Below are positions 32,660 through 43,047 of a stretch of DNA of 64,000 nt, piece after piece (position 1 is the first letter of the stretch; every line of letters starts with the position of its first letter). Origin of the DNA: Rhynchopus euleeides (taxonomy: Eukaryota > Euglenozoa > Diplonemea > Diplonemida > Diplonemidae); contig OY723244.1 of the NCBI GenBank assembly GCA_963210315.1, positions 2,418,001 to 2,482,000 on the forward strand, given 5' to 3'. The notes below the pieces were generated by a model. The model was not told the origin of the DNA, did not search any database, and worked only from the letters and a program-made list of their open reading frames with translations. The position numbers and the translations under genes were made by a program.

Positions 32660-33337
32660 ATGGATGTGACTGTTCGTCATGCCGGGAGCGGGGACAGCTG
32701 TGTTGTCGGTGTTCCGGAAGGCGGGACCGTGGTCGGGCTGAAGGCGGATGCGCTCAACGAGATTTCGGGTTCTATCAACAACGCAGACCGTGAGGCTGAG
32801 AACGTCGCAGCACACATCGAAGGGTGTGAGGAGGAGCTGGACGATGCACAGCTCGTTGCCGACACGGGTCTGGAGGACGGGGGTGCTGTCAAGCTCGTCC
32901 CACGCTGGCCCAACGTCAAGGCTCCTGCGGTCTACAGCACCCAGCATGGGGAGAGCACACAGTGCATCACACTGTCGAGGTGTGGGAAACTGTGTGCTGT
33001 GGGTTGCTCCAATGGACATGTCACTGTGTTTGACACCATCACCGCTGATGTGGTGGGGGACTTCGCACACGGCGACACGACCATATCTTGCACACCCTTC
33101 TCAGTCTGCGGGACGTGGTTGGCGACGGGCTCTTGCGACGGCACCATCTGCGTGTGGCTGACATCGACCTGGGAGCAGGTGTGCATCCTTCACGACGACG
33201 ACTGCAGCTCTGGCGAGGAGGTGTGGAGTGCGGCGTGGACACACTTCGGGTGCCTGGTGTCCGGAGACACATCATGCAAAGTGCGTGTGTGGGACTTGAA
33301 GGGCACACCGAGCGCCACAGTGCTGGAGGGTCACATC

Positions 33338-33877
33338 GATGAAGGCTTGAACAAGAGATGAAGCGTTTAGTGTATACGAATGTGTGAGGTGAGTGTGTAT
33401 GCTGACGGACGTGACGGAACGTGATGAATATTTTGTTTTCTAAAACGAATTTCCCCCTCCCCCCGGAACCTGAGAATGTGACCGCCTACCCAATGGTGTT
33501 TACACAAAGGAGTTCAGCGTGTTAAACCCCATTCTCTGTTCCCAAGGCAGAGCGGCGATGTGTACCCAGAGTGTACGTACGTGCACATGGCTCTGCAGAT
33601 ACGCTGAGTGGTGAGGGGCATGCCTGTTTTCCCTTTTGTTTCCATTATCTTGTCTTCAGAACGAACACACGAATGAAACAAAAACCATAACAGAACGCCC
33701 CCACCCCTGATGTATGTTTTTTCTCAACCATTTCCCCCCCCCCCCCTCCCCCAACCCCCGTTTTTGCTATGTCTTTTGATATGGTTCTTTCCCCCCTTTT
33801 TCCCCCCCCCCCCCACCCGACAAGCGAATCAGCAGTGTGTATCTGTACACAGAAATAAACCAATAACATGACAGTAG
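33338..33877 (+). repeat. Left long direct repeat (pseudo-LTR) of the Penelope-like element
   Basis: 540 bp, nearly identical to 41536-42076. It starts GATGAAGGCTTGAACAAGAG and ends ATGACAGTAG. Differences are mainly in the lengths of C-runs near 33730-33750 and 33800-33815. Penelope-like elements characteristically carry such repeats. Confidence 0.95.
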
Positions 33878-34747
33878 AGTGCCCCAGCGATACCGCGGTG
33901 TTTGCCGGCCTGTAGGTCGCTACTAGAGAACTTTTTATGAGAACTCGCAAAGATATGAAACCTCCGGGATTCATACCAGCCTTCAGTTGACGAGCTGACG
34001 TCTAGAGAAGAGGAAACGAACAGCTCGCTTGAGTCAACAGCAGCTTGTCAAAACAACAAAAAACTATGTGTGCGTGTGCACATTCCTCGTGGATGTACAC
34101 ATATATTTTTTACTGAAGAAAGAGCAACGGCAGTGATGAAGAAGTAAATGCATGTGCCCCTCCGTACCCCTCGTCTTTCGCTGCGTGTGTGCAGCGTATC
34201 CCTTAAGGTCTTCGGTCCTTTCTAAGGGGGTACACCGTTTTTACTTTTTGCTGGTCCAACGCAAGTTGGATGGGAGGAAAAGTATGCCTACCTGGTTTCC
34301 TATGGCATCACCGGGGTCGTTTAGTCGCGTCAGGGCTAAACGGTTTCGCCACAACAAACCTCGGTCACAGTCCGTACCCTCCACCCTTTTGGAAGCGCCC
34401 GACTGCCCCCTTTCCCTTTCTTCAGTTCCGTTTTCTCCGTTATGGGGCTTCTTATCTTCTGAGTGCATCGAGTGTGTGGGGTAGGTTCGGACGGGCGTCA
34501 CACTTCATATACTTCCGCTATGGCAATTTTCATGTTTCTACTTTTCTAGCGAAGGTGTACAAGGATGTCAGGAAAGGTGGAGTACGATGTAAGACACCAG
34601 AGCTAGATGCCGAAGTGTGGTTTTTACTTTTTTTGCTGAAAAACTGTAAATGAGGAAACCAAAATCAACCAAAACACATTCCGCCATCTTTAGGTGGGTG
34701 TTGGTTCAGAGCCGTACGTGATACGGACAGAACTGCAACACCAGGTA
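33878..34747 (+). other. Internal leader of the Penelope-like element
   Basis: 870 bp between the left direct repeat and the first ATG of the ORF. No coding potential is supported; an in-frame TAG at 34691 bounds the ORF upstream. It is likely promoter and 5' untranslated sequence. I searched for a hammerhead ribozyme core and found no convincing one. Confidence 0.6.
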
Positions 34748-37700
34748 ATGGCTCCTCATATGAGCCGCCATTACTTTAACCGGGCCCCCTTTTATGGTGG
34801 GCCCAGGTTTCACCTAGACGAACCAGTTTTTAACAACTCCACGTCTAAGGCACCCCTCTCCCCTACTCCCCTCCCCTATGGATACCTCTGGTACCCACCG
34901 CAGGCTTCGGCCTATCACAGCAGCCACCACCCAAGGGGTGACTGGCAAGTCGAAAACAGACAATTCCCTTTCATTCCCCAACACATGCAGCAACCACCCC
35001 CACCACCCCCACCACCCCCCCATTTTTACAACGGAGTAAGTTATACCCCCAACACGAACCCCACTTTTTTCAGAACACCAACACAGTACCCACGCGGTAC
35101 AGGGAACCGTGGAACGGCGGCTCCCCAGTACGGTGGCCACAAAGGGTACGGTGTACCGGGAGGTGTTCCTTTCAGGAGAGGATATACAGGTAAAGGTTCG
35201 TTTTTTGGAAAAGGCAAAGGTAAGGGTAAAGGCAAGAGTGGCAACATTGGAAGAAAAGGCGTGAAAGGCCAAGGGGGTGGAAAAGGGTGGGAAGGTCGGG
35301 GGCTGGGAGAGAGAAATGGCCCAGTTAAAGGTGTGTGGAAAGGCCAAGGAGGCAAGGGTAAAGGACGTGGACATGCAAATCAGAATAGTGTGCCCAGTAC
35401 CTTCCCGATAACCCTTGCTGAACTTATACGTCAGAGTTTGAAACAACAGCCCCTCCCCCCTACAGCATTCCCGAATAAACCCCAAGCAAATGGCAGCGTG
35501 AAACCTCAGGTAACAATTCGCAAAGGCCAGGGAAAGGGGAGTGGGAAAGGGAAGGGTGGGAAGAATGGCAGAGGCGTACGGGAGGGCCCTGCCAACTTGT
35601 ATGAGCTGTTGAGCAAGGGTGGAGCAGGACGAGGTAGGAAGGGCAGGCCTAAGACAGCGGAGCAACAGAAAAAGGAACTTGCTAAAGAAGCAAAGCGAGG
35701 TCCTTTCCCAGAGCTCCGTAAGTCGCCCTGGGTCCGCCCCTTCTCATCGGGCTTGCGCCAGCCCAAACGGAACGCCATCTCTTGGGATGCATGGGAGGAG
35801 GAATGTGCTGGGGTAGCCCAAGAGTTTTGTGATAAACACGGGGATCGACTCATTAGAGGTTACAAGCACCAGAAAGTGGAAGGTGATGGGATCCAACATT
35901 TTCTGGAGCTTAACGAAAACCGCGAGGCGGAAGGTGTCGTGTACGTTGTGTGTGACCAGCAGGGGAATCCCGTTTACGTCGGCCAGACAAGTGGGACCCT
36001 AAGGAATAGGATGCAACAACACTGGAAGGGCAAGAGTGGTTTGAATGGAATACCTTTTGCAACGAGACTCCTCCGCACAAAACACCCGCATTATGGCTTT
36101 GTCTTGCAGAAGATCCAGGGGTACACGGGTGGGAACCTTGAATCCTTCCGGCGGCAGTCAAACGCTGTTGAAACCTTTTGGATGTCCCACCTGAGGACCC
36201 CGGACAACGCATGTTCCGCTTACCATCAAACAAAACGTAAAAGTGAGCCGGTGAACGGGAGACACATCAGCCCACATAAGCGGAGCACGAGACCGGCAAA
36301 GGAATGGGTGGAATATGTGAGAGAAGGACAGAAGGATAGCGAGAATGATAAGGTGCACATTGTGTTGGATGCAGGAAAGTACCACAAGATCCGTCAGCAA
36401 CTGAGTCATCTCCTCAGCCTTCCGGTGGAGGAGATCAAACAGTATAACATGGACGAGTGGGAAATCAACAGAGTCAAACGTCTACTCGCGTGGCTGACAC
36501 AGCACGTAAAGAGGGAGACTCTGCCAAAAAATGTGAAATGCTTGGAGGAACGTTTGCAGGAAAGATTGAAGGCTAAGAAGAAGGAAAAGCCTAAATCTAA
36601 AAAGGAATTCCTCAGCGTCAAGTTTTCTCACCCTGCGATGGATGGCCTGAAGCTCCAGCGTCTCCTGAGGGATGAGAAAGTGGTGCAGGCTTGCCCGGAT
36701 AAGGATCGGCTGGCAAATACGATGGTGTCCCTGAGCCAGGGCCCGCCGCTGTATTGTCTCATCCAAAACTGTACGAAAGAGAGTTTAGGATTGGCAGCGG
36801 AGGGGGTGCTTCCTGAGCATGAGAACTGTCCGTGTCAGAAGTACAGATCCCCGGACCAGCCACACACAGGGCATTTGTTCACTGTGGCCCAAACAATGTC
36901 GGGGATTTCCGAGGGCTTTAGGGAGTTGTTGAACAAGGGAAGGAAATATCGTCTGTCTGGTGACTTGCAACAGGGGTGCGAAAAGGCAAGCGAGGTTCTT
37001 TCGGATTTTGTGGAAACCTTTGGGGAGAAGGAGGAAACATCGGAATTCCGTAAGGTCTTGCTGACAGCGTTGCGAAACGAGTTTGCAGCGCTACCACCTG
37101 TTGAGGGGGCCGACCGTATAGATACGGCCGAGCTTAAAAAAGTCCAGGAGGATGTTGTGTTGTGTAGTGTAGACAAGTCGTCCCATGACTTTGGGGCGAT
37201 CTGTAAACACTTTTACAGACATTGGCTACGGGAACAGCTCAGCGCAACAACAGGGACTTTCGAAACGGCAAAGGAAACGGAGAAGCAAATTCTCAACCGC
37301 TTGCAGAGAGAGTGTGATGAACGCCAGCTGCAAATTGGAGATTGTTTCCCGTATTTGTATGGGTCTCTGAAGATCCATAAGCCGGTGGAAAAAGGCCCTA
37401 CGCTGAGGGGAATTGCTGGTTTAAGTGGAGATAACAGAGATGAGACGGAAGGGGAGAAAATGGAGAGAAAAAAGAAACAGAAAGAGAGTAAGGTGAATCA
37501 GCCAACTGTGGGTATTGCAACAGGCATACACACAGAATTGTCAGGGCTGCTAAAGATGGTCATCCGCACGTTGAGTGATGAGGATGAAACACACAGGAGG
37601 AAATGTGGTGTCAAACGGTTTTTTGTTGTGGAGAGTTACGATGAGGTGGCGAAGTACATGAAAATGAACTACGACACCGTAAAAAAAGCCACGCCAAAAA

Positions 37701-40700
37701 CAAAAGACTTTACCTCTATGTACACGTCTTTGGATCAAGAGGCGGTAATTGAGGGTGTCTCCTGGTGTGTGGAACAGGCGTTTGCGGCGAAGGGTGGCAG
37801 GTTTTTGGCGCGAGAGACGAAGGCCAAAAAAAGAAAGAAAAAGGCCTTCCGCTGGAAGGAAGGGCGGGGGGATGATAGAACACTTGCGTACAACAGTGAT
37901 GAAGTCAAAGAGTTAGTGAGACTAGCTGTGACCAACAGCTTCATCAAAAATGGCGAGTTCGTCCTCCACCAGAAGAAGGGCATCCCGACCGGTGGAAATG
38001 CCAGCCCGGACCTGGCAAACCTTTTTTGCGCAAGTAAGGAAATGCGCTATATCGATAAGCTCCCCATTAAAAAGCAAAAGGAGTATAATGGGTTCTTCAG
38101 ATTTATTGATGACGTTTTTACCCTTGGAGCGGACATCCCTGACAAGGTCTACGGGATGACCTCTGAGGACACAACAAGGCAGAAAGACGATTGTGTGTTT
38201 CTGGGGGGTAGGAACCGTTGGCAGAGATACGCCGATGACCCCGAAGACACGAAGACACGTGTCCGTATGTCAGTATTCAATAAAGAGAGTGACTGGGTAA
38301 CCTATACACCCAATAAATATACTTGTCGAACAAGTGCAGCACCAGAAAGCCAAGGAAGGGGTATTTTGGTGTCACAGTTGATACGGTCTGCGGGTATGTG
38401 CAACAACCTGGATGATTTCAAGGTTGAAGCAGAGCTGATTTTGCGGCGCCTCCTCGGACGGGGATGGAAGCCGTACGAATTGCGTAGTGCTTGGTACAGA
38501 ACTACACGAAGGTTGTTTTGTGTGGCTCCATCTGCAATGGCAAAAATGGAGCGCCTGTTTGATACTGCTGTGGACAGACACTATCGCAAACACCCTCTCC
38601 CCAAGCTACGGGAGTATGTGTGGGCAAAACCAACCCGAGACATGCCATTGAGAGGAAAGTGTGTGGATATCAGCCCTTCGGACACCCACACAGACCCCGC
38701 ACCGCAAGGGGCGGATGTGAAGCCTACTGGAAGTGCGAACCAACGCAAGAGTGAAAGTGATTCTTTTGTCCCTCTCTTCTCTACCTCCTCCCCTTCCGTA
38801 CCGTTGTCTTCCTCTTCCTCTTCCTCCTCTCCTCCCCTCTCTCCACCCGTCCCCTCACAACAGCCTCCAGTTTTGGGGAAGAGCACGATAAGTATGAAGG
38901 TACTGCACAGCAATACGTTGTCGTGGGGTGTTGTCAATGAGGGAAATACTTGCTACCTGGGAGCACTGTACCAGATGCTCGCACACTCGGTACTTCCAGC
39001 TACCCTAGGCAGTGCATGCAAGTTTGTTTCAAACGGACTCGGCCTAACCCCCATACTCATGGGATTGTACTCCATGTACACCAGGAGTCGCACAGATCAT
39101 TCAGTGTCCGTGTTGCAAACAGCCATCCACAGTATGTTCCAGACAAGGGAGCAGCATTGCGCGGATGAAGCGTATTGTCTGGGGGTTGTCCCAACACTGG
39201 AAGCAGAATGGAGAATGCTGAATGAACACCTCAGGACGATGGACCAACCGACAGTACAGTCATGGATCCCTGAAATGAGGACATTCACAAGCATGGCATG
39301 CCAAAATTGCAAGAAGGTCACGGGGAGGGAGGAACAGTTGTCCCTACTGTCAGTCCCACTCAACAACCCCGGGAAAACAGGTGTGACTTTGGCCGACAGA
39401 ATTTGCGAAAGCCTGATGCCTGAAGAAGTGCTTAATTACGAGTGCGAAATGTGTGCCCCAAACAAACAACGGGCGACAAAGTCGGTGCAAATCACATCTC
39501 TCCCGACACACTTGTTTATACGACTCTGGCGCTTCAAAACACTCAGAGTTGGCAACGGTGTCATGTATGAGCGCAAGACTCGAGCGATCAACATTGACAC
39601 GGACTTGCTGATGTCGAGTGGAAATAACGGAGGGAAGCCTTCCTTTACAAGGTACCGCCTCACGGGTGCAGTCCTGCACAGAGGAAATACCCCGCACGGA
39701 GGCCATTACCGTTTTATCAGCTGTGGCACGGATGCCATGGCCTTGTTTGACGACAACACCGTGACTGTGGCCAACACAGCTGAGGAAATGGATGCCTTCA
39801 GGGGTTTCCTTGAGAAGGAGTCGACCATCCTCGTGTATTGTGATAAGGATGCCCCTCAGGAGGAGAAGGTTAGCATGCCCAACTCGCCAGAAGTATATGT
39901 ATCTCCCACACAACAACCTGGGCTCACGGGAAACACGGAAGACATAATGCAAAAGCTGCAGGATGCCACCGTCCCCAAGAGTGCCATTGTTTTGAATGAA
40001 CCACAGGAACCACCCCAGCAGCGCGGGGAGGAATACCTGACTTTGGAACGCAGGACTTTGGAAATGGAGGAAAGTGCAGAGCGGGCGCATGTTGTGGAAG
40101 AAGAAGCCCTAGCACGTTTTGCTTTGTGTAGTGAAATCACGGAAGTCCTTGATAGGTATCGGACCGAGGAGCAAACGAAGACGCTCGTCAGTCTATGCCG
40201 GAAGGAACTCCAAGAGGCGATAGAGGTGCGAGAGGCAGAGCAAAAAAGAGCAGCAGAGGATCATGAGAGGTCAGTCGTGGAGAAGGAGAAAGCTTTGGCA
40301 AAGGCAGAGAGTGAGATAAAGAGGGTGAATGAGGAGAAGGAAAAGGTGGCGAACGAGGCACAGGCCAAAGCGGACCGTTTGAATCAACAACGACAGGAGA
40401 TGGCCGTGTTAAAGGGACAGCTCCATAAGCAAGACTCTGCGTTGGCTTTTATGAAAGAGCTTGGTGTTGAAAGAGAGGCGGAGGTAGAAGCGTTGAGGGC
40501 ACAGGCGACCCACGAAAAAGCGGTCCTCACCCAGGAACTGCAACGTGTGGAGTCCAAGGCCCGCAGCTACTCGTCTCAGGGAGAATCCCAACAGCGCTTA
40601 CTTGAACAGACAGAGAATGCTTTGAAAGGTACACAGCAAGATAAGATGCTTTTGGAATTTCACGTGTCGGCGAGCATGCAAAATGAGAAGGCACTCCGTG

Positions 40701-41488
40701 ACCAACTGGGGATGCAGGAGCAACATATGCAGATCCAGGAGGGCCTACACGAACAACAGAATCAGGATAAGGCCATGTTGGTTAAGCAGGTGCAGCACCA
40801 GCTGCGCCAAGGCATGACCATGGCGAAAGAAATGGCGCGGCAGAAGGATTTCATCGTGCAACAAAACAACTTGGTATTGTCCCTGCAGTCAGCGTTGGAG
40901 GTGTCTGAGAACAAGCAGCTGCAAATACAGTCGCAGGACGCCCCAGCACGGGTGCAAGGGACGGACCAACCCCGTTTGTTGCAACCGAAGCCTGAGCAAG
41001 GGCAATTAGTTGTTCATACGGCCCAGAAGAAGAGGGACCGAGACGAAGTGAGTGGCAGTGACGAAACGAGTGAAGAGTCGAAGGACCTGTTTGAAAGCCA
41101 ACCGCAACTTGATACAGTGGCTGCGACTTCTTCAGCCCTTGTAGTCATTCTCCCGGAGGATCGGGTGACGCCAAAGCCCAAGGGGCCGCAATCAAAGAGG
41201 CAGCGTGCAGAACCTGCCTCGGTAGTGAGCGGCTCTCAGATACAGGCGTCAGCCACGGAACCTGCTGTGGAACTTCCCTTGTTGTTGGGTGCCCCTCCGG
41301 CACAGATATCGCCCTCGGTGCCTGCCTCCCCTGATATTTTTCTGTCTCAGACGGGTGGTGAAGGGGTGGATGGTGAGCGGGAGACGGGGCCACCAGGGAA
41401 ATCAGAGACGGACAGAACGGAGGTCTCACAATCGCAGTCAGGGGAGCCTGGTAATGGAACAGAACCAGAGCCTGACGGAACCACTTGA
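34748..41488 (+). CDS. GIY-YIG/reverse transcriptase/USP polyprotein of the Penelope-like element
   Basis: The first ATG gives 2246 residues. Residues 1-330 are Pro/Gly-rich with Gly-Lys runs (FGKGKGKGKGKSG), probably RNA-binding. GIY-YIG nuclease, about 393-495: VVYVVCDQQGNPVYVGQT with Tyr 399 and Tyr 410, then Glu 475 (NAVETFW). Reverse transcriptase, about 680-1180: motif A TKDFTSMYTSLD (Asp 987), motif B QKKGIPTGGNASPDLANLF, motif C FFRFIDDVFTL (Asp 1121-1122). A Ser/Pro linker leads to the USP domain, about 1390-1715: NEGNTCYLGALYQML (Cys 1402), zinc pairs CQNC (1518, 1521) and CEMC (1566, 1569), His box NTPHGGHYRF (His 1653), ALFDDNTV (1668-1669). All expected catalytic residues are present, so the deubiquitinase is predicted active. 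A long coiled coil (about 1770-2070) and an acidic Pro/Ser tail follow. The nuclease nicks target DNA and the RT copies element RNA; what the USP does is unknown. Confidence 0.93.
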   Translation: MAPHMSRHYFNRAPFYGGPRFHLDEPVFNNSTSKAPLSPTPLPYGYLWYPPQASAYHSSHHPRGDWQVENRQFPFIPQHMQQPPPPPPPPPHFYNGVSYTPNTNPTFFRTPTQYPRGTGNRGTAAPQYGGHKGYGVPGGVPFRRGYTGKGSFFGKGKGKGKGKSGNIGRKGVKGQGGGKGWEGRGLGERNGPVKGVWKGQGGKGKGRGHANQNSVPSTFPITLAELIRQSLKQQPLPPTAFPNKPQANGSVKPQVTIRKGQGKGSGKGKGGKNGRGVREGPANLYELLSKGGAGRGRKGRPKTAEQQKKELAKEAKRGPFPELRKSPWVRPFSSGLRQPKRNAISWDAWEEECAGVAQEFCDKHGDRLIRGYKHQKVEGDGIQHFLELNENREAEGVVYVVCDQQGNPVYVGQTSGTLRNRMQQHWKGKSGLNGIPFATRLLRTKHPHYGFVLQKIQGYTGGNLESFRRQSNAVETFWMSHLRTPDNACSAYHQTKRKSEPVNGRHISPHKRSTRPAKEWVEYVREGQKDSENDKVHIVLDAGKYHKIRQQLSHLLSLPVEEIKQYNMDEWEINRVKRLLAWLTQHVKRETLPKNVKCLEERLQERLKAKKKEKPKSKKEFLSVKFSHPAMDGLKLQRLLRDEKVVQACPDKDRLANTMVSLSQGPPLYCLIQNCTKESLGLAAEGVLPEHENCPCQKYRSPDQPHTGHLFTVAQTMSGISEGFRELLNKGRKYRLSGDLQQGCEKASEVLSDFVETFGEKEETSEFRKVLLTALRNEFAALPPVEGADRIDTAELKKVQEDVVLCSVDKSSHDFGAICKHFYRHWLREQLSATTGTFETAKETEKQILNRLQRECDERQLQIGDCFPYLYGSLKIHKPVEKGPTLRGIAGLSGDNRDETEGEKMERKKKQKESKVNQPTVGIATGIHTELSGLLKMVIRTLSDEDETHRRKCGVKRFFVVESYDEVAKYMKMNYDTVKKATPKTKDFTSMYTSLDQEAVIEGVSWCVEQAFAAKGGRFLARETKAKKRKKKAFRWKEGRGDDRTLAYNSDEVKELVRLAVTNSFIKNGEFVLHQKKGIPTGGNASPDLANLFCASKEMRYIDKLPIKKQKEYNGFFRFIDDVFTLGADIPDKVYGMTSEDTTRQKDDCVFLGGRNRWQRYADDPEDTKTRVRMSVFNKESDWVTYTPNKYTCRTSAAPESQGRGILVSQLIRSAGMCNNLDDFKVEAELILRRLLGRGWKPYELRSAWYRTTRRLFCVAPSAMAKMERLFDTAVDRHYRKHPLPKLREYVWAKPTRDMPLRGKCVDISPSDTHTDPAPQGADVKPTGSANQRKSESDSFVPLFSTSSPSVPLSSSSSSSSPPLSPPVPSQQPPVLGKSTISMKVLHSNTLSWGVVNEGNTCYLGALYQMLAHSVLPATLGSACKFVSNGLGLTPILMGLYSMYTRSRTDHSVSVLQTAIHSMFQTREQHCADEAYCLGVVPTLEAEWRMLNEHLRTMDQPTVQSWIPEMRTFTSMACQNCKKVTGREEQLSLLSVPLNNPGKTGVTLADRICESLMPEEVLNYECEMCAPNKQRATKSVQITSLPTHLFIRLWRFKTLRVGNGVMYERKTRAINIDTDLLMSSGNNGGKPSFTRYRLTGAVLHRGNTPHGGHYRFISCGTDAMALFDDNTVTVANTAEEMDAFRGFLEKESTILVYCDKDAPQEEKVSMPNSPEVYVSPTQQPGLTGNTEDIMQKLQDATVPKSAIVLNEPQEPPQQRGEEYLTLERRTLEMEESAERAHVVEEEALARFALCSEITEVLDRYRTEEQTKTLVSLCRKELQEAIEVREAEQKRAAEDHERSVVEKEKALAKAESEIKRVNEEKEKVANEAQAKADRLNQQRQEMAVLKGQLHKQDSALAFMKELGVEREAEVEALRAQATHEKAVLTQELQRVESKARSYSSQGESQQRLLEQTENALKGTQQDKMLLEFHVSASMQNEKALRDQLGMQEQHMQIQEGLHEQQNQDKAMLVKQVQHQLRQGMTMAKEMARQKDFIVQQNNLVLSLQSALEVSENKQLQIQSQDAPARVQGTDQPRLLQPKPEQGQLVVHTAQKKRDRDEVSGSDETSEESKDLFESQPQLDTVAATSSALVVILPEDRVTPKPKGPQSKRQRAEPASVVSGSQIQASATEPAVELPLLLGAPPAQISPSVPASPDIFLSQTGGEGVDGERETGPPGKSETDRTEVSQSQSGEPGNGTEPEPDGTT

Positions 41489-41535
41489 CTATATGCCAAG
41501 TGAGTGCCGCGTGGGGTGAGCTACGACCACGTGAT

Positions 41536-42076
41536 GATGAAGGCTTGAACAAGAGATGAAGCGTTTAGTGTATACGAATGTGTGAGGTGAGTGTGTATGC
41601 TGACGGACGTGACGGAACGTGATGAATATTTTGTTTTCTAAAACGAATTTCCCCCTCCCCCCGGAACCTGAGAATGTGACCGCCTACCCAATGGTGTTTA
41701 CACAAAGGAGTTCAGCGTGTTAAACCCCATTCTCTGTTCCCAAGGCAGAGCGGCGATGTGTACCCAGAGTGTACGTACGTGCACATGGCTCTGCAGATAC
41801 GCTGAGTGGTGAGGGGCATGCCTGTTTTCCCTTTTGTTTCCATTATCTTGTCTTCAGAACGAACACACGAATGAAACAAAAACCATAACAGAACGCCCCC
41901 ACCCCTGATGTATGTTTTTTCTCAACCATTTCCCCCCCCCCCCCCCTCCCCCAACCCCCGTTTTTGCTATGTCTTTTGATATGGTTCTTTCCCCCCTTTC
42001 CCCCCCCCCCCCCACCCGACAAGCGAATCAGCAGTGTGTATCTGTACACAGAAATAAACCAATAACATGACAGTAG
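41536..42076 (+). repeat. Right long direct repeat (pseudo-LTR) of the Penelope-like element
   Basis: 541 bp, direct repeat of 33338-33877. It is followed directly by the second copy of the 19-bp target duplication at 42077-42095. Confidence 0.95.
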
Positions 42077-42554
42077 AGTGCTGGAGGGTCACATCAAGAC
42101 TGTTGTCAGCATTGCTGCGTCGGGCACGAGGATCTTCAGCGGGTCAGCTGACGACAGCATCCGTGTGTGGGACATCAGCACCCTCACACACACACACACC
42201 CTGGATGATCACACTGATGATGTGCCTGGCCTGGCCCTGACTCAGGACGAGCAGCACCTGGTGTCGTGCTCTCACGACAAGACACTCAAGGTGTGGTGCA
42301 CAACCTCCCTCAGCTGCCTGCGGACTGTGCAACTCGACGGGTATCCTTTCTCGCTTGCTGTGTCACAGCCAGGTGATGTTGTTGCGGTAGATTACTTTAC
42401 CGCCACCTTGCTGTACCGCCTCAGCACAGGTGAGTGTCTGGGAGAAGTGGACTCAGAGGGTGAGAGGAGTGCCCTCAGCCTCTGCGGGAGGTGGGTCTTC
42501 ACACCAGCAAACGACACTTCTGTCACTGTGTATGCTGTGTCTTCCGCTTCAGTC

Positions 42555-43047
42555 TGATTGCAGTGTCTTCTAACCCTGTTCCTGCCTTGTGTGTTTGCGG
42601 CATTTTGACCCGGGTTCACTGTTCCTGCCAGTCCTGTTCTGCACACGACCTTCGCACGGAATGTGTTGTTCAGATCAGCCTTCATCCCCCGAGTGGGTTT
42701 GTCTGTGTGTGTGGCATCGACAACGCAGCTGGAGGCAGCTGTGTGTTTGGATCTGAGATGACAAGGGTGTGGGGGGCACTGCGTCAATCCCTTCCGACGG
42801 CATGCACACCCCTCTCCCCTGCAGGAGGCCCCCTCTGCCGCAGACACACCACAGTGCTGCCGTGCACACCACACTCGACAGGAGGGCAGTGCTGTTGTGT
42901 GTGCCACTTCGAGACATGCCGCCTTTGATCACATCCCCACCGTCACACTGCCTACCAGCACACACACCGCCATGCCCTCCAGGAAGGCTTTGCAGGTTGT
43001 TCCTTAGCAAGTCGAAGGGGGACACGAAGCCAAACACATGGATGTGA
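42555..43047 (+). repeat. Intergenic spacer of the WD40 cluster, copy 1
   Basis: About 493 bp nearly identical to 45992-46484. It joins the end of one WD40 gene to the start of the next, showing tandem duplication of gene plus spacer. No gene supported inside. Confidence 0.9.

Larger units (their letters stand above)
33338..42076 (+). mobile_element. Penelope-like retroelement with GIY-YIG, RT and USP domains
   Basis: 8739 bp: a 540-bp direct repeat, a leader of about 0.9 kb, one 2246-codon ORF, and a second direct repeat. The 19-bp target duplication AGTGCTGGAGGGTCACATC lies on both sides. It looks whole: the ORF is open and the direct repeats nearly identical, so it is recent. The GIY-YIG domain precedes the reverse transcriptase, as in the Naiad/Chlamys group, unlike canonical Penelope elements where it follows. 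The added C-terminal USP domain is unusual. A 56-bp relic of the same element lies at 30186-30241. Confidence 0.93.
32660..42557 (+). pseudogene. Ubiquitin-like/WD40 gene (copy A), split by a Penelope-like element
   Basis: Host sequence is 32660-33337 plus 42096-42557. The N-terminal ~80 residues (MDVTVRHAGSGDSCVV..., ending LEDGGAVKLVPRW) have the spacing of a ubiquitin-like fold; its closing strand resembles the L-x-D-x-G...V-x-LV-x-R pattern of ubiquitin. WD40 repeats follow (VWLTSTW, VRVWDLKG, IRVWDIS, LKVW). The element entered after codon 226 at ...VLEGHI and duplicated 19 bp (33319-33337 and 42077-42095). Without the element and one duplicate the frame is exactly continuous at 379 residues, matching the intact copies (380 and 381). 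The truncated frame now stops at 33361 inside the element. Probable role is a scaffold or adaptor; not known. Confidence 0.93.

Noticed and set aside
33338-33877. Hammerhead ribozyme in the Penelope direct repeats
   Set aside because: Penelope-like elements often have one. GTGATGA...GTTTTCTAAAAC...GAAT near 33420-33455 has a stem but deviates at conserved core bases, and CTGAAGA on the minus strand lacks a stem II. Not supported without a covariance search (Rfam RF00163 or RF00008).
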